This document shows, piece by piece, positions 24,347 to 32,151 of a stretch of 44,605 bases of DNA (position 1 is the first letter of the stretch; each line of letters begins with the position of its first letter). This DNA is from JAMOQA01 sp964420365 (GTDB lineage Bacteria > Acidobacteriota > Polarisedimenticolia > J045): positions 1 to 44,605 of the forward strand of contig CAYQTA010000027.1 in assembly GCA_964420365.1 (NCBI GenBank). Direction: 5' to 3'. The notes under the pieces were generated by a model, which ran no database searches, was not told the DNA's origin, and worked only from the letters and a program-made list of their open reading frames with translations. The position numbers were made by a program, and so were the translations under genes.

Positions 24347-25486
24347 ATGGCGGTCCGTCATCCCCTCGCCCTGGACGCGGTCGCTCCCGGCGAAGCGGCC
24401 CTCTTTCTCGAGGCGGCGGGACTGGCCGAACGGGCCGGCGACGTTCCCCTCCCGTGCCGGCTCCTGCGCGTCCCGCCCGGGACGCCGCTCCCGGAACGGC
24501 CCGCCGGCGGAGTCACCCGGCTGGACGGAGCCGGGGGGACCGTCCTGGCCGGCCCGGCCCGGGCGCTCCGGGCGGCCGTGCGGGGGGCGCTCGGGGATCT
24601 CCTCGACCGGCTCGACCGGCCGGTCCCGGCGGTCCGCTTCGCCGACGGGGAGACGTGGGACCTCGGGAACCGCACCCGGGTGATGGGAATCCTGAACGTC
24701 ACCCCGGACTCGTTCTCCGACGGGGGGCTCTGGAACGATCCCGCCCGGGCGGTCGCGCGGGCCGCCGAGATGCTCGCGGAGGGCGCCGACATCCTGGACG
24801 TGGGCGGCGAGTCGACCCGTCCCGGGGCCGCGCCGGTCGACCCGGACGAGGAACGGCGCCGGGTCGTCCCGGTGATCCGGGCGATCCGGCGGGAGTTTCC
24901 TCGCGCCCGCGTCTCCGTCGACACGCGGCGGGCCGCGGTCGCCGCGGCGGCCCTCGACGCGGGAGCGGACCTGGTCAACGACGTGTCGGCGCTCGGCGAC
25001 CCCGGGACGGCCGAGGTGGTCGCCCGGGCGGGCTGCCCGGTGATCCTGATGCACATGCGGGGGACGCCGGACCGGATGCAGGCCGACACGACCTACGAGG
25101 ACCTGCTCGGCGAGATCGCCGCCCACCTGGCGGAACGGCGCGAACGGGCCCTCGCCGCCGGCATCGCCGGTGATAGAATCCTCGTCGATCCCGGCATCGG
25201 ATTCGGGAAGTCGTTCACCGGTAACGAGGAGATCCTTCGACTGCTGCAGGGCCTCAGGGTCCTGGGAGCGCCCCTGGTGGTCGGCGTATCGAGAAAGCGG
25301 TTCCTCGGGGCCCGGACCGGGGTCTCCGTACCCGCGGACCGGGTGCCGGCCAGTCTCGCGGCGGGCATCGCCGCCGCCTGGAACGGCGCCGCCGTGCTCC
25401 GGGTCCACGACGTGGCCGCCACCCGCCAGGCCCTGGCGGTCGCGGACGCCCTCGCCCCCCGGGCGGCGGGAGGGGCGCGGCCGTGA
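24347..25486 (+). CDS. folP: Dihydropteroate synthase with N-terminal extension
   Basis: 379-aa folate enzyme joining dihydropterin pyrophosphate and para-aminobenzoate. The TIM-barrel part starts near residue 108, with MGILNVTPDSFSDGG (113-127), DVGGESTRPGA, VSVDTRRAAV, LVNDVSAL, LMHMRG, DPGIGFGKSF and VGVSRKRFLG all present. The first roughly 105 residues are an Ala/Leu/Arg-rich extension absent from the short E. coli-type enzyme. Similar extensions occur in other FolP proteins encoded near ftsH and cdaA, and their role is unclear. The gene begins 7 nt after the ftsH stop, and its own stop overlaps the cdaA GTG (GTGA). Confidence 0.95.
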   Translation: MAVRHPLALDAVAPGEAALFLEAAGLAERAGDVPLPCRLLRVPPGTPLPERPAGGVTRLDGAGGTVLAGPARALRAAVRGALGDLLDRLDRPVPAVRFADGETWDLGNRTRVMGILNVTPDSFSDGGLWNDPARAVARAAEMLAEGADILDVGGESTRPGAAPVDPDEERRRVVPVIRAIRREFPRARVSVDTRRAAVAAAALDAGADLVNDVSALGDPGTAEVVARAGCPVILMHMRGTPDRMQADTTYEDLLGEIAAHLAERRERALAAGIAGDRILVDPGIGFGKSFTGNEEILRLLQGLRVLGAPLVVGVSRKRFLGARTGVSVPADRVPASLAAGIAAAWNGAAVLRVHDVAATRQALAVADALAPRAAGGARP

Positions 25487-26340
25487 TCGAGTCCCTCGTC
25501 ACCCTGCTGCGCCTCGAGCAGCTCTGGAATCCCCTCTCCCTCCTCGACATCGCCATCCTCTGGCTCGCGATCTACCAGCTCCTGCAGCTCCTGCGAAAGA
25601 CGCGGGCGGTCCAGATGGCCTGGGGGCTCCTGGTCGTCGTCGGGCTCTGGTTCGCGACGCTGCCCACCGGTCCCCTGCCTCTCAAGGCGGTCCACTGGGT
25701 GCTGGGCCAGCTCCTCTACTACGGCGGGTTCGCGGTCATCGTCATCTTCCAGGGCCCGATCCGGCAGGCCCTCGCCCGGTTCGGCCGCAACCCGTTCGCC
25801 CGCTTCCGCACCCAGGAGGAAACCGGCCAGCGCGTGATCAAGGAGGTCGCCCTCGCCGCCTCGGCCCTCGCCTCGAAGCGGATCGGGGCCCTCGTCGTCC
25901 TCGAGCGGACCCAGGGCCTGCGCACGCTGATCGAGACCGGGATCGAGATGGACGCGATCGTCTCCTACGACCTCCTGATGAACATCTTCACGCCGAAGAC
26001 CCCGCTCCACGACGGCGCGGTGATCATCAGCGACGGCCGGATCAAGGCGGCGAGCTGCTTCCTGCCGCTCTCCACCCAGCCGGGGATCTCCCACGAGTAC
26101 GGGACCCGCCACCGGGCCGCGATCGGGATCTCCGAGGAGTCGGACGCGATCGCGATCGTCGTCTCCGAGGAGCGGGGGATCATCTCCGTGGCGATGGAAG
26201 GCGGGCTCCACACCGACCTGGACACCCGCTCGCTGGTGGCCTTCCTGGAGGAGCACTACCTGGGCGACAAGGGCGAGGTCCTGTCGTTCTGGCAGCGGCT
26301 CTGGCGACGCGGGGACCGGCCCCGGGAGGAGGCGGCATGA
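25483..26340 (+). CDS. cdaA: Diadenylate cyclase CdaA (c-di-AMP synthase)
   Basis: 285-aa membrane enzyme making cyclic di-AMP from two ATP. Three membrane helices fill residues about 17-95 (LDIAILWLAIYQLLQLL, MAWGLLVVVGLWFATL, GQLLYYGGFAVIVIF). The DAC (DisA_N) domain follows, with DGAVII (about 177-182) and GTRHRAAIG (about 207-215) as the catalytic and ATP-binding motifs. The GTG start at 25483 overlaps the folP stop by 4 nt and the stop overlaps ybbR, so translation is coupled. Next to ybbR and glmM it forms the classic c-di-AMP regulatory module, which controls potassium, osmotic and cell-wall balance. Confidence 0.97.
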   Translation: MIESLVTLLRLEQLWNPLSLLDIAILWLAIYQLLQLLRKTRAVQMAWGLLVVVGLWFATLPTGPLPLKAVHWVLGQLLYYGGFAVIVIFQGPIRQALARFGRNPFARFRTQEETGQRVIKEVALAASALASKRIGALVVLERTQGLRTLIETGIEMDAIVSYDLLMNIFTPKTPLHDGAVIISDGRIKAASCFLPLSTQPGISHEYGTRHRAAIGISEESDAIAIVVSEERGIISVAMEGGLHTDLDTRSLVAFLEEHYLGDKGEVLSFWQRLWRRGDRPREEAA

Positions 26341-27299
26341 TCCGCGATCTCCTCCGCCGGAACCTGGGTCTCAAGGTCGGTTCCCTGGTCCTCGCCTACA
26401 TGCTCTGGGCCTGGGCGGTGAGCCAGGGCCCCGCGATCCGCCAGTTCAACGTGCCGGTCCAGGTCGATCCGCCCTCGCCGGACTGGATCGTCGTCGGCTT
26501 CCAGCCCAGCGAGGTCCGGGTGCGCGTCCAGGGCGACCCGACGACGGTCCGGGGCATCAAGGGCGACAACATGTTCGTCCAGCTCCGCGCCCGCCGGCCG
26601 GGGAAGGACACCGGGAAGATCCGCGAGATCGAGCTGGCCGTCCGGCCCGACGATATTCGGAACCTCTCCCGGGGGCTCGAGGCCAAGCTGCTCGACACCG
26701 TCGTCCGGGTGCGCCTCGAGAAGCGCCTCGTCCGGTCCCTGCCGGTGGCGGCCGAGCTCGAGGGACGCCCGGCGGACGGGTACGAGATCGTCCGGGTCGT
26801 GGTCACGCCCCCGAAGGTCCGCGTGTCCGGTCCCCGCTCCCTGCTCGAGCCGCTCGACCACGCGCGGACGGACACGCTCTCGATCGAGGGCCTGGACGCC
26901 ACCAGGACCTTCCGCCAGGTCCACGTCCTCCTGCCGGAGCCGGCGACCGCCCCGGACCTGGTGTCGTTCGAGCCCGCCACGGTCGATGTCCGCGTCGAGA
27001 TCGACCAGGTCCGACAGGAGCTGGAGTTCGAGGTCCCGGTGACCCCCACGACCACCGGCTGGAGCGTCGAGCCGGGACAGGTGACGGTCCGCCTGAAGAT
27101 CACGCCCGACCTGGCCGACCGGATCGCCGACCGGCTGCGGGCGGTGGTCGTCACCGACGACCTGCCCGCCGACGGCCGGCTTCACCGGCTCCCGGTGCGG
27201 CTTCCCCTCGACGACCTGGACCCGTTCTCCCGGTCCCGCGTGGAGGTGCTCGCCATCGAACCTCCCCGGGTGCGGGTCCGGCGCCAGCGTCACCCCTGA
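26337..27299 (+). CDS. ybbR/cdaR: YbbR-domain protein (CdaR), regulator of CdaA
   Basis: 320-aa protein with one N-terminal membrane anchor (about residues 12-31, LKVGSLVLAYMLWAWAV). About three YbbR-type beta repeats follow, each with a pattern like V-x-V-x-G-x(n)-V-x-V (QPSEVRVRVQGDP, TPPKVRVSGPRSLLEPLDHA, SFEPATVDVRVEI). In Firmicutes, CdaR binds CdaA and tunes c-di-AMP output from the outer face of the membrane. The ATG overlaps the cdaA stop (ATGA), and glmM begins 14 nt downstream. Confidence 0.93.
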   Translation: MIRDLLRRNLGLKVGSLVLAYMLWAWAVSQGPAIRQFNVPVQVDPPSPDWIVVGFQPSEVRVRVQGDPTTVRGIKGDNMFVQLRARRPGKDTGKIREIELAVRPDDIRNLSRGLEAKLLDTVVRVRLEKRLVRSLPVAAELEGRPADGYEIVRVVVTPPKVRVSGPRSLLEPLDHARTDTLSIEGLDATRTFRQVHVLLPEPATAPDLVSFEPATVDVRVEIDQVRQELEFEVPVTPTTTGWSVEPGQVTVRLKITPDLADRIADRLRAVVVTDDLPADGRLHRLPVRLPLDDLDPFSRSRVEVLAIEPPRVRVRRQRHP

Positions 27300-27313
27300 G
27301 GAGAGATCGACCC

Positions 27314-28660
27314 ATGCGACGACGCTTCGGCACCGACGGGATGCGCGGCGTGGCCGGCGACGAGCCCCTCGATCCCGCCACCCTCTACCGCCTCGGCCGT
27401 GCCCTGGTCACGACCCTGCGGGAGGAACGGGGCATCGAGACCCCCGCGATCTGCATCGGCCAGGACACCCGGGAGTCGTGCCGCTGGATCGCCGCGACCC
27501 TCGCCCAGGGGGTCCGGGCGGCCGGCGGCGAGGTGACGAGCGCCGGCGTGCTCCCCACGCCCGGGCTGGCGCTGCTGGTCCGCGAGGGGGAGTTCGATGC
27601 CGGCGCGATGATCTCCGCATCCCACAACCCCTGGCAGGACAACGGGGTCAAGCTCTTCGACCACGGCGGCAGCAAGCTGCCGGACGAGGTCGAGGCGCGG
27701 ATCGAGGCGAGGCTCGACGGGGAACCGTTCCCGCCGGGCCCCCCGGAGGAGACGCGCCTCGCTCCCGACCCCTCCCTGCACGCCCGGTACCTGGACTTCC
27801 TGGGACGGTGCCTCGAGGGAGCGCGCCTCGACGGGCTCACGGTCGTCCTCGACGCCGCCCACGGGGCCGCGTACGAGCTGGCGCCGGAGGCGTTCCGGGC
27901 GGCGGGGGCGACGGTGATCCCGCTCGCGATCGAGCCGAACGGGCGAAACATCAACGACGGCGTCGGGTCGCTCCACCCCGAGGTGATGGCGGCGGCGGTG
28001 CGGGAGCACGGGGCGGACCTGGGGTTTTCCTTCGACGGGGACGCCGACCGCTGCATCGCCGCGTCGTCGTCGGGCACGATCCTCGACGGGGACTTCGTCC
28101 TCTGGTACGCGGGCCGGGCGTTCCACGCCGCCGGCCGCCTGCCCGGCGCCACGGTCGTCGCCACGGTGATGAGCAACCTGGGCCTCGAGAAGGCGCTGGC
28201 CTCGCGGGGAATCCGGATGCTCCGCGCCCCGGTGGGCGACCGCTACGTCCTGCAGGCGATGCGGGAGGGAGGCTACGCCCTCGGGGGCGAGCAGTCCGGG
28301 CACGTGATCTTCCTCGACTACGCCCCCACGGGCGACGGGATCCTCACCGCCCTCACCCTGGCCCGCCTGTGGCGCGCCGGCGCCGGGGACCTGGACGAGG
28401 CGCTCGGCGAGATCCCGCGCTTTCCCCAGGTCCTGCGCAACGTCCGGGTCCGGGAGAAGCCGCCGATCGAGTCGGTCCCCGCCCTGGTCGAGGCGATCCG
28501 CCGGGCCGAGGAGGAGCTCGGGGACGACGGGCGGGTGGTCGTCCGTTACTCCGGGACGGAACCGAAGGCACGGGTGATGATCGAGGCGGTGGACCCCGCG
28601 CTGGTCGAACGCCTCGTCGACGAGATCTGCGAGGTCTTCGAGCGGGAGCTGGGCGCCTGA
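27314..28660 (+). CDS. glmM: Phosphoglucosamine mutase
   Basis: 448-aa enzyme converting glucosamine-6-phosphate to glucosamine-1-phosphate for UDP-GlcNAc and peptidoglycan. The active-site serine loop ISASHNPWQDNG has phospho-Ser103. The metal loop is FDGDADR (about 239-245), the sugar loop GGEQSGHVIF, and the phosphate loop RYSGTEPKARVM near the C-terminus. The N-terminal FGTDGMRG is typical of GlmM. The start has GAGGAGAG about 9 nt upstream. In known systems GlmM binds CdaA and lowers c-di-AMP synthesis, which fits the gene order here. Confidence 0.97.
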   Translation: MRRRFGTDGMRGVAGDEPLDPATLYRLGRALVTTLREERGIETPAICIGQDTRESCRWIAATLAQGVRAAGGEVTSAGVLPTPGLALLVREGEFDAGAMISASHNPWQDNGVKLFDHGGSKLPDEVEARIEARLDGEPFPPGPPEETRLAPDPSLHARYLDFLGRCLEGARLDGLTVVLDAAHGAAYELAPEAFRAAGATVIPLAIEPNGRNINDGVGSLHPEVMAAAVREHGADLGFSFDGDADRCIAASSSGTILDGDFVLWYAGRAFHAAGRLPGATVVATVMSNLGLEKALASRGIRMLRAPVGDRYVLQAMREGGYALGGEQSGHVIFLDYAPTGDGILTALTLARLWRAGAGDLDEALGEIPRFPQVLRNVRVREKPPIESVPALVEAIRRAEEELGDDGRVVVRYSGTEPKARVMIEAVDPALVERLVDEICEVFERELGA

Positions 28661-28688
28661 GCGCCGCCCGCGGCAGGGAGGGTCCGAG

Positions 28689-29423
28689 ATGGTCAAGCTG
28701 TCCGTCAACGTCGACCACGTCGCCACCGTCCGCCAGGCCCGCCGGGCCGACGAGCCCGACCCGGTCGCCGCGGCGGTCCTCGCGGAGCTCGCCGGGGCCG
28801 ACGGGATCACCTGCCACCTGCGCGGGGACCGTCGGCACATCCAGGACGCGGACCTCCGCCGCCTGCGGGAGGCCGTCCGGGGTCGCCTCAACGTCGAGAT
28901 GGCGGCGACGAAACCGATGCTCGAGGCCGCCCGCCGGTACCGGCCCGACCTGGTGACGCTCGTGCCCGAGAGGCCGGGCGAGCTGACGACGACCGGGGGG
29001 CTCGACGTCCGCCGCCACCGGAAGCGGCTCCGGGACCACGTCCGGGCGCTGCGCCGGGCACGCATCGGGGTGTCGATCTTCCTCGACCCGGACCTCGGCC
29101 AGGTCGAGGCGGCGGCGGACCTCGGGGTCGAGACCATCGAGCTGAACACGAACGCCTGGGCGATCGCCCGGAGCGAGCGGGCGGCGCGGCGCGCCTACGA
29201 CGCGCTGGTCGCCGCCGCCGCCCGGGCCGGGGAGCTCGGGCTCGTCGTCGCCGCCGGTCACGGCCTGACGATCCGCAACGTCGGGCCGATCGCCGACATC
29301 CCGGAGGTCGAGGAGCTGAACATCGGCCACAGCATCGTCGCCCGCGCGACCCTCCTCGGCATGGAGGCCGCCGTCCGGGAGATGCTGGTGGCGATGGGCC
29401 GCTTCGACGCGCTCCTCCGCTGA
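28689..29423 (+). CDS. pdxJ: Pyridoxine 5'-phosphate synthase
   Basis: 244-aa TIM-barrel enzyme of the DXP-dependent vitamin B6 pathway; it condenses 3-amino-1-hydroxyacetone phosphate with 1-deoxyxylulose 5-phosphate. Family motifs: LSVNVDHVATVRQAR (residues 4-18), HLRGDRRHIQD, NVEMAAT, LVPERPGELTTTGGLDV, GVSIFLDPD, AGHGLTIRN and ELNIGHSIVARA. The start is preceded by GGGAGGGTCCGAG. A hairpin follows directly after the stop. PdxJ is found in Gram-negative lineages and uses DXP, the same compound the RuBisCO-like/cupin pair at 36139-37718 may supply. Confidence 0.97.
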   Translation: MVKLSVNVDHVATVRQARRADEPDPVAAAVLAELAGADGITCHLRGDRRHIQDADLRRLREAVRGRLNVEMAATKPMLEAARRYRPDLVTLVPERPGELTTTGGLDVRRHRKRLRDHVRALRRARIGVSIFLDPDLGQVEAAADLGVETIELNTNAWAIARSERAARRAYDALVAAAARAGELGLVVAAGHGLTIRNVGPIADIPEVEELNIGHSIVARATLLGMEAAVREMLVAMGRFDALLR

Positions 29424-29455
29424 GCGGCCCTCCCCGCCCGCCGACGGGGGGCCGC
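29424..29455 (+). terminator. Hairpin after pdxJ, probable end of the tilS-pdxJ cluster
   Basis: The stem GCGGCC plus CCCCG (29424-29436, with a 2-nt bulge) pairs with CGGGG and GGCCGC (29445-29455) around an 8-nt loop, directly after the pdxJ stop. No T-run follows, so termination may be partial. A promoter begins 2 nt later. Confidence 0.5.
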
Positions 29456-29457
29456 GG

Positions 29458-29487
29458 TTGACAGGCGGTTCCCCGGCTCCCTAACCT
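29458..29487 (+). promoter_or_regulatory. Sigma-70-type promoter of the NSS transporter operon
   Basis: A perfect TTGACA (29458-29463), an 18-nt spacer, then TAACCT (29482-29487). It sits between the pdxJ terminator-like hairpin and the transporter start at 29537, which has CGGAGGGAG upstream. Confidence 0.7.
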
Positions 29488-29536
29488 GCCCCTCCGCGCA
29501 CCACGACCGGGAATCCCGCGCCCGGAGGGAGACGTC

Positions 29537-31438
29537 ATGAGCCATTCCCCCGCCCCCCGCGAGAGCTGGGGCACCAGGATCGGGCTGATCTTCGCCGCCG
29601 CCGGGAACGCCGTCGGCATCGGCAACCTGCTCCGCTTCCCCGGGCAGGCCGCGACCCACGGCGGCGGCGCCTTCATGATCCCGTACGTCGTCTCGCTGCT
29701 CCTGTTCGGCCTGCCGATGATGTGGGTCGCCTGGACCGTCGGGCGCCTCGGCGGCCGGTGGGGGCACGGGACGATCCCCGGCATCTTCGACCGGATGACC
29801 GGCGGGAAGCCCTGGGCGAAGTACGCGGGGGTCATCGGCGTCGCCCTGCCGATGGTGTTCATCATCTACTACGCCTACATCGAGGCGTGGTGCCTGGCGT
29901 ACTCCTGGTTCTCGCTCAAGGGCACCTACGTCGGCGACGGGAAGCACGTCGTCGACCTCGCGGTCTTCCTCGACGAGTTCCTCGGGATGGCCCCGACCCA
30001 CAACTACTTCTCCGGCGTCGGCGTCGCCCTGCTGTTCTTCCTCGTCACCCTCGCCCTGAACGTCTGGATCCTCTACCGGGGGGTGTCCGGCGGCATCGAG
30101 CTGCTCGCCAAGATCGCGATCCCGCTGCTGCTCCTGTTCTGCCTCGTCCTCGGGGTTCGCGTCCTGACCCTCGGAACGATCGAGTCGTCGGTCCTCGACG
30201 GCCTGAACTTCCTCTGGAACCCCGACTTCAAGGCCCTGCTGGACTTCGACGTCTGGCTGGCGGCGGCGGGGCAGATCTTCTTCACCCTGTCGATCGGGTT
30301 CGGCTCCCTCGAGGTGTTCGGCTCGTACCTCCGGGAGCACGACGACATCGCGCTGACCGGGCTGACCACGGCCTCGGTCAACGAGTTCGTCGAGGTGATC
30401 TTCGGCAGCATGATCGCGATCCCGGCCGCCGCGGTCTACTTCGGGGTGGAGCGGGTTCCCGAGATCGCCTCGGCCGGGACCTACGCGATCGGGATGGTCT
30501 CGATGCCGGAGATCCTGCGGGGCATCGGGGGCGTGCACCTGTTCGGGTCGCTCTGGTTCCTGCTGCTCTTCTTCGCCGCCTTCACGTCGTCGGTGGCGAT
30601 CGGCCAGGTGGTGATGTCGTTCCTCCAGGACGAGGCCCGGCTCTCGCGGGCCTCCTCTGCCGGGATCGTCGGGGCGTTCTGGCTGCTCGGCGCGTTCCCG
30701 GTCGTCTTCCTCTACAGGTACGGCGCCCTCGACGAGATGGACTTCTGGTCGGGGACGATCGGGCTCGTCGTCTTCGCGATCTTCGAGATCGTGATCTTCG
30801 CGTGGATCTGGGGGATCGACCGGGGCTGGAAGGAGCTGCACAAGGGGGCCGAGATCGCGGTGCCCGCCTTCTTCAAGCCGATCATGAAGTGGGTGACCCC
30901 CCCGCTGCTCGTCGTCATCTTCGTCACCTGGTTCATGGGGGCGATCCTCTCCGACAGCCTGGTGCCCCGCCCCACCCTCCATTTCGGCATCGAGGGACGG
31001 GCCGAGATCCACGGCAGCTTCTCCCACCACGCGCCGGCGGAGGGAGACCCGGACCGGGCCGAGTTCCAGCGGATCGAGGATCACCTGCGACAGGTGGTCG
31101 ACCAGGCCGGGCACGACCTCCGCGGCTGGCTGCAGGTGACGATCCATCCCTCGGCCCCGGTCGTGGTGGCCGGCTTCGCGGGAGACCCGGCCCTGCTCGA
31201 GCGGGTGCGCCCCGCCGAGCTCCAGCGGTGGCTCCAGCTCCAGCACCTCGCGTGGACTCCTCCCCCCGGGGAACCGGCCCATTCCCTCCAGGTGACGATC
31301 GCCTTCGAGGGACGCTACCGGAAGACCGCGATCTGGATCACCCGGGTGACGATGCTGGCGTTCGTCTTCACGTTCGGCCTGATGACCTGGGCGATCTGGC
31401 GCCGCCGGGCCGCCGAGGCGGAGGGAGGTGCGGCATGA
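29537..31438 (+). CDS. Sodium-dependent NSS-family (SNF) transporter with a soluble loop before the last helix
   Basis: 633-aa sodium symporter of the neurotransmitter:sodium symporter family, probably for amino acids. The family start is clear: ESWGTRIGLIFAAAGNAVGIGNLLRFP (residues 9-35, with the unwound TM1 Na+/substrate site NAVGIGN). It is followed by GGGAFMIPYVVSLLLFG. About eleven helices run to residue 470. A hydrophilic segment of about 120 residues (475-595; SHHAPAEGDPDRAEFQRIED, GHDLRGWLQVTIHP) then precedes a last helix (about 597-619). Such an insertion is unusual in LeuT-like members and should lie outside the core. The stop overlaps the 43-aa partner gene (ATGA). Confidence 0.93.
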   Translation: MSHSPAPRESWGTRIGLIFAAAGNAVGIGNLLRFPGQAATHGGGAFMIPYVVSLLLFGLPMMWVAWTVGRLGGRWGHGTIPGIFDRMTGGKPWAKYAGVIGVALPMVFIIYYAYIEAWCLAYSWFSLKGTYVGDGKHVVDLAVFLDEFLGMAPTHNYFSGVGVALLFFLVTLALNVWILYRGVSGGIELLAKIAIPLLLLFCLVLGVRVLTLGTIESSVLDGLNFLWNPDFKALLDFDVWLAAAGQIFFTLSIGFGSLEVFGSYLREHDDIALTGLTTASVNEFVEVIFGSMIAIPAAAVYFGVERVPEIASAGTYAIGMVSMPEILRGIGGVHLFGSLWFLLLFFAAFTSSVAIGQVVMSFLQDEARLSRASSAGIVGAFWLLGAFPVVFLYRYGALDEMDFWSGTIGLVVFAIFEIVIFAWIWGIDRGWKELHKGAEIAVPAFFKPIMKWVTPPLLVVIFVTWFMGAILSDSLVPRPTLHFGIEGRAEIHGSFSHHAPAEGDPDRAEFQRIEDHLRQVVDQAGHDLRGWLQVTIHPSAPVVVAGFAGDPALLERVRPAELQRWLQLQHLAWTPPPGEPAHSLQVTIAFEGRYRKTAIWITRVTMLAFVFTFGLMTWAIWRRRAAEAEGGAA

Positions 31439-31566
31439 CGGTCGGCGCGGTCATCTTCATGGGCCTCACCTGGGCCGGCGTGCTCGGCCTGACGGCGTTC
31501 TGCTTCTGGAAGGTCCTGTTCCCCGGGCGGAAGGGACGCCGGGGCCGCGGCGGGCGCAAGGGGTGA
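31435..31566 (+). CDS. MetS-like small subunit of NSS transporter, 43 aa
   Basis: A single membrane helix (about residues 5-27, AVIFMGLTWAGVLGLTAFCF) followed by a strongly basic tail (GRKGRRGRGGRKG). The ATG overlaps the transporter stop and has GAGGTG upstream. Tiny one-helix partners of this kind are known for bacterial NSS transporters (MetS of MetPS), where they are needed for function. The size, position and topology fit; direct sequence similarity is limited. Confidence 0.8.
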   Translation: MTVGAVIFMGLTWAGVLGLTAFCFWKVLFPGRKGRRGRGGRKG

Positions 31567-32003
31567 GCGGGCGGCCGGCCGACCGGCTCCGGGATCGGCT
31601 CGGGGACGGGGACGTCCCGTCGCTCGACGAGTTCCTCGAGGGCCTCGCGGAGGCGGCCGGCGACCCGGCCCTCGGCGAGGCCGGGCGCGCCCTCGCCGAG
31701 CACGAGCGCCGCGAGGCCCTCGTTCGCGCCGAGGCGGCGTGGTTCCGGCGGATGGGCTGGCGGGTGATGCGCCCGATGCTGGCCGTCGGGTTCCTCGCCG
31801 CGGCGTTCTTCGCCCTCGGCCAGGAGAGCATCGAGCCGACAACCGGTTTCGGGATCTTCCTCCTGGGCGCCGGGGCGTTCTACGTGGTCCTGCAGGTCTA
31901 CCTGCACCTGTGGGCCCGGGGCGACCGCCGCGCCCTCGAGCGGGCCCGGGCCGATCTCCGTGCCCGCCTCCGCGATCTCACCGGGGGCCCGCGCAACCCG
32001 TAG
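31563..32003 (+). CDS. Hypothetical membrane protein with two C-terminal helices, 146 aa
   Basis: The GTG start at 31563 overlaps the stop of the small subunit (GTGA), making a three-gene coupled chain with the transporter. The first about 75 residues are soluble and acidic or helical (VPSLDEFLEGLAEAAGDPAL). Two membrane helices follow (about 79-97 and 104-123). A basic C-terminal helix ends the protein (GDRRALERARADLRARLRDL). No family recognised. It could be an accessory or regulatory subunit of the transporter, from context only. Confidence 0.72.
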   Translation: MSGRPADRLRDRLGDGDVPSLDEFLEGLAEAAGDPALGEAGRALAEHERREALVRAEAAWFRRMGWRVMRPMLAVGFLAAAFFALGQESIEPTTGFGIFLLGAGAFYVVLQVYLHLWARGDRRALERARADLRARLRDLTGGPRNP

Positions 32004-32151
32004 CAGCGGCCGGAAGACCGGCCACCCCGGTGGAGCGCCGGGGGGCGGCGCGGTAGGATGGCCCCCCACCCGTGCGTCCTCGACGCGCCCATCCCGCAAA
32101 ACCCGAGGCCCCGCCGGCACTTGCGGCCCGGCGGGCCCGCGAGGAGGATCC

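Noticed and set aside
25172..25180. TAGAAT inside folP as a promoter for cdaA
   Set aside because: No -35 at the right spacing, and it lies over 300 nt upstream inside coding sequence. cdaA is coupled to folP by overlap.
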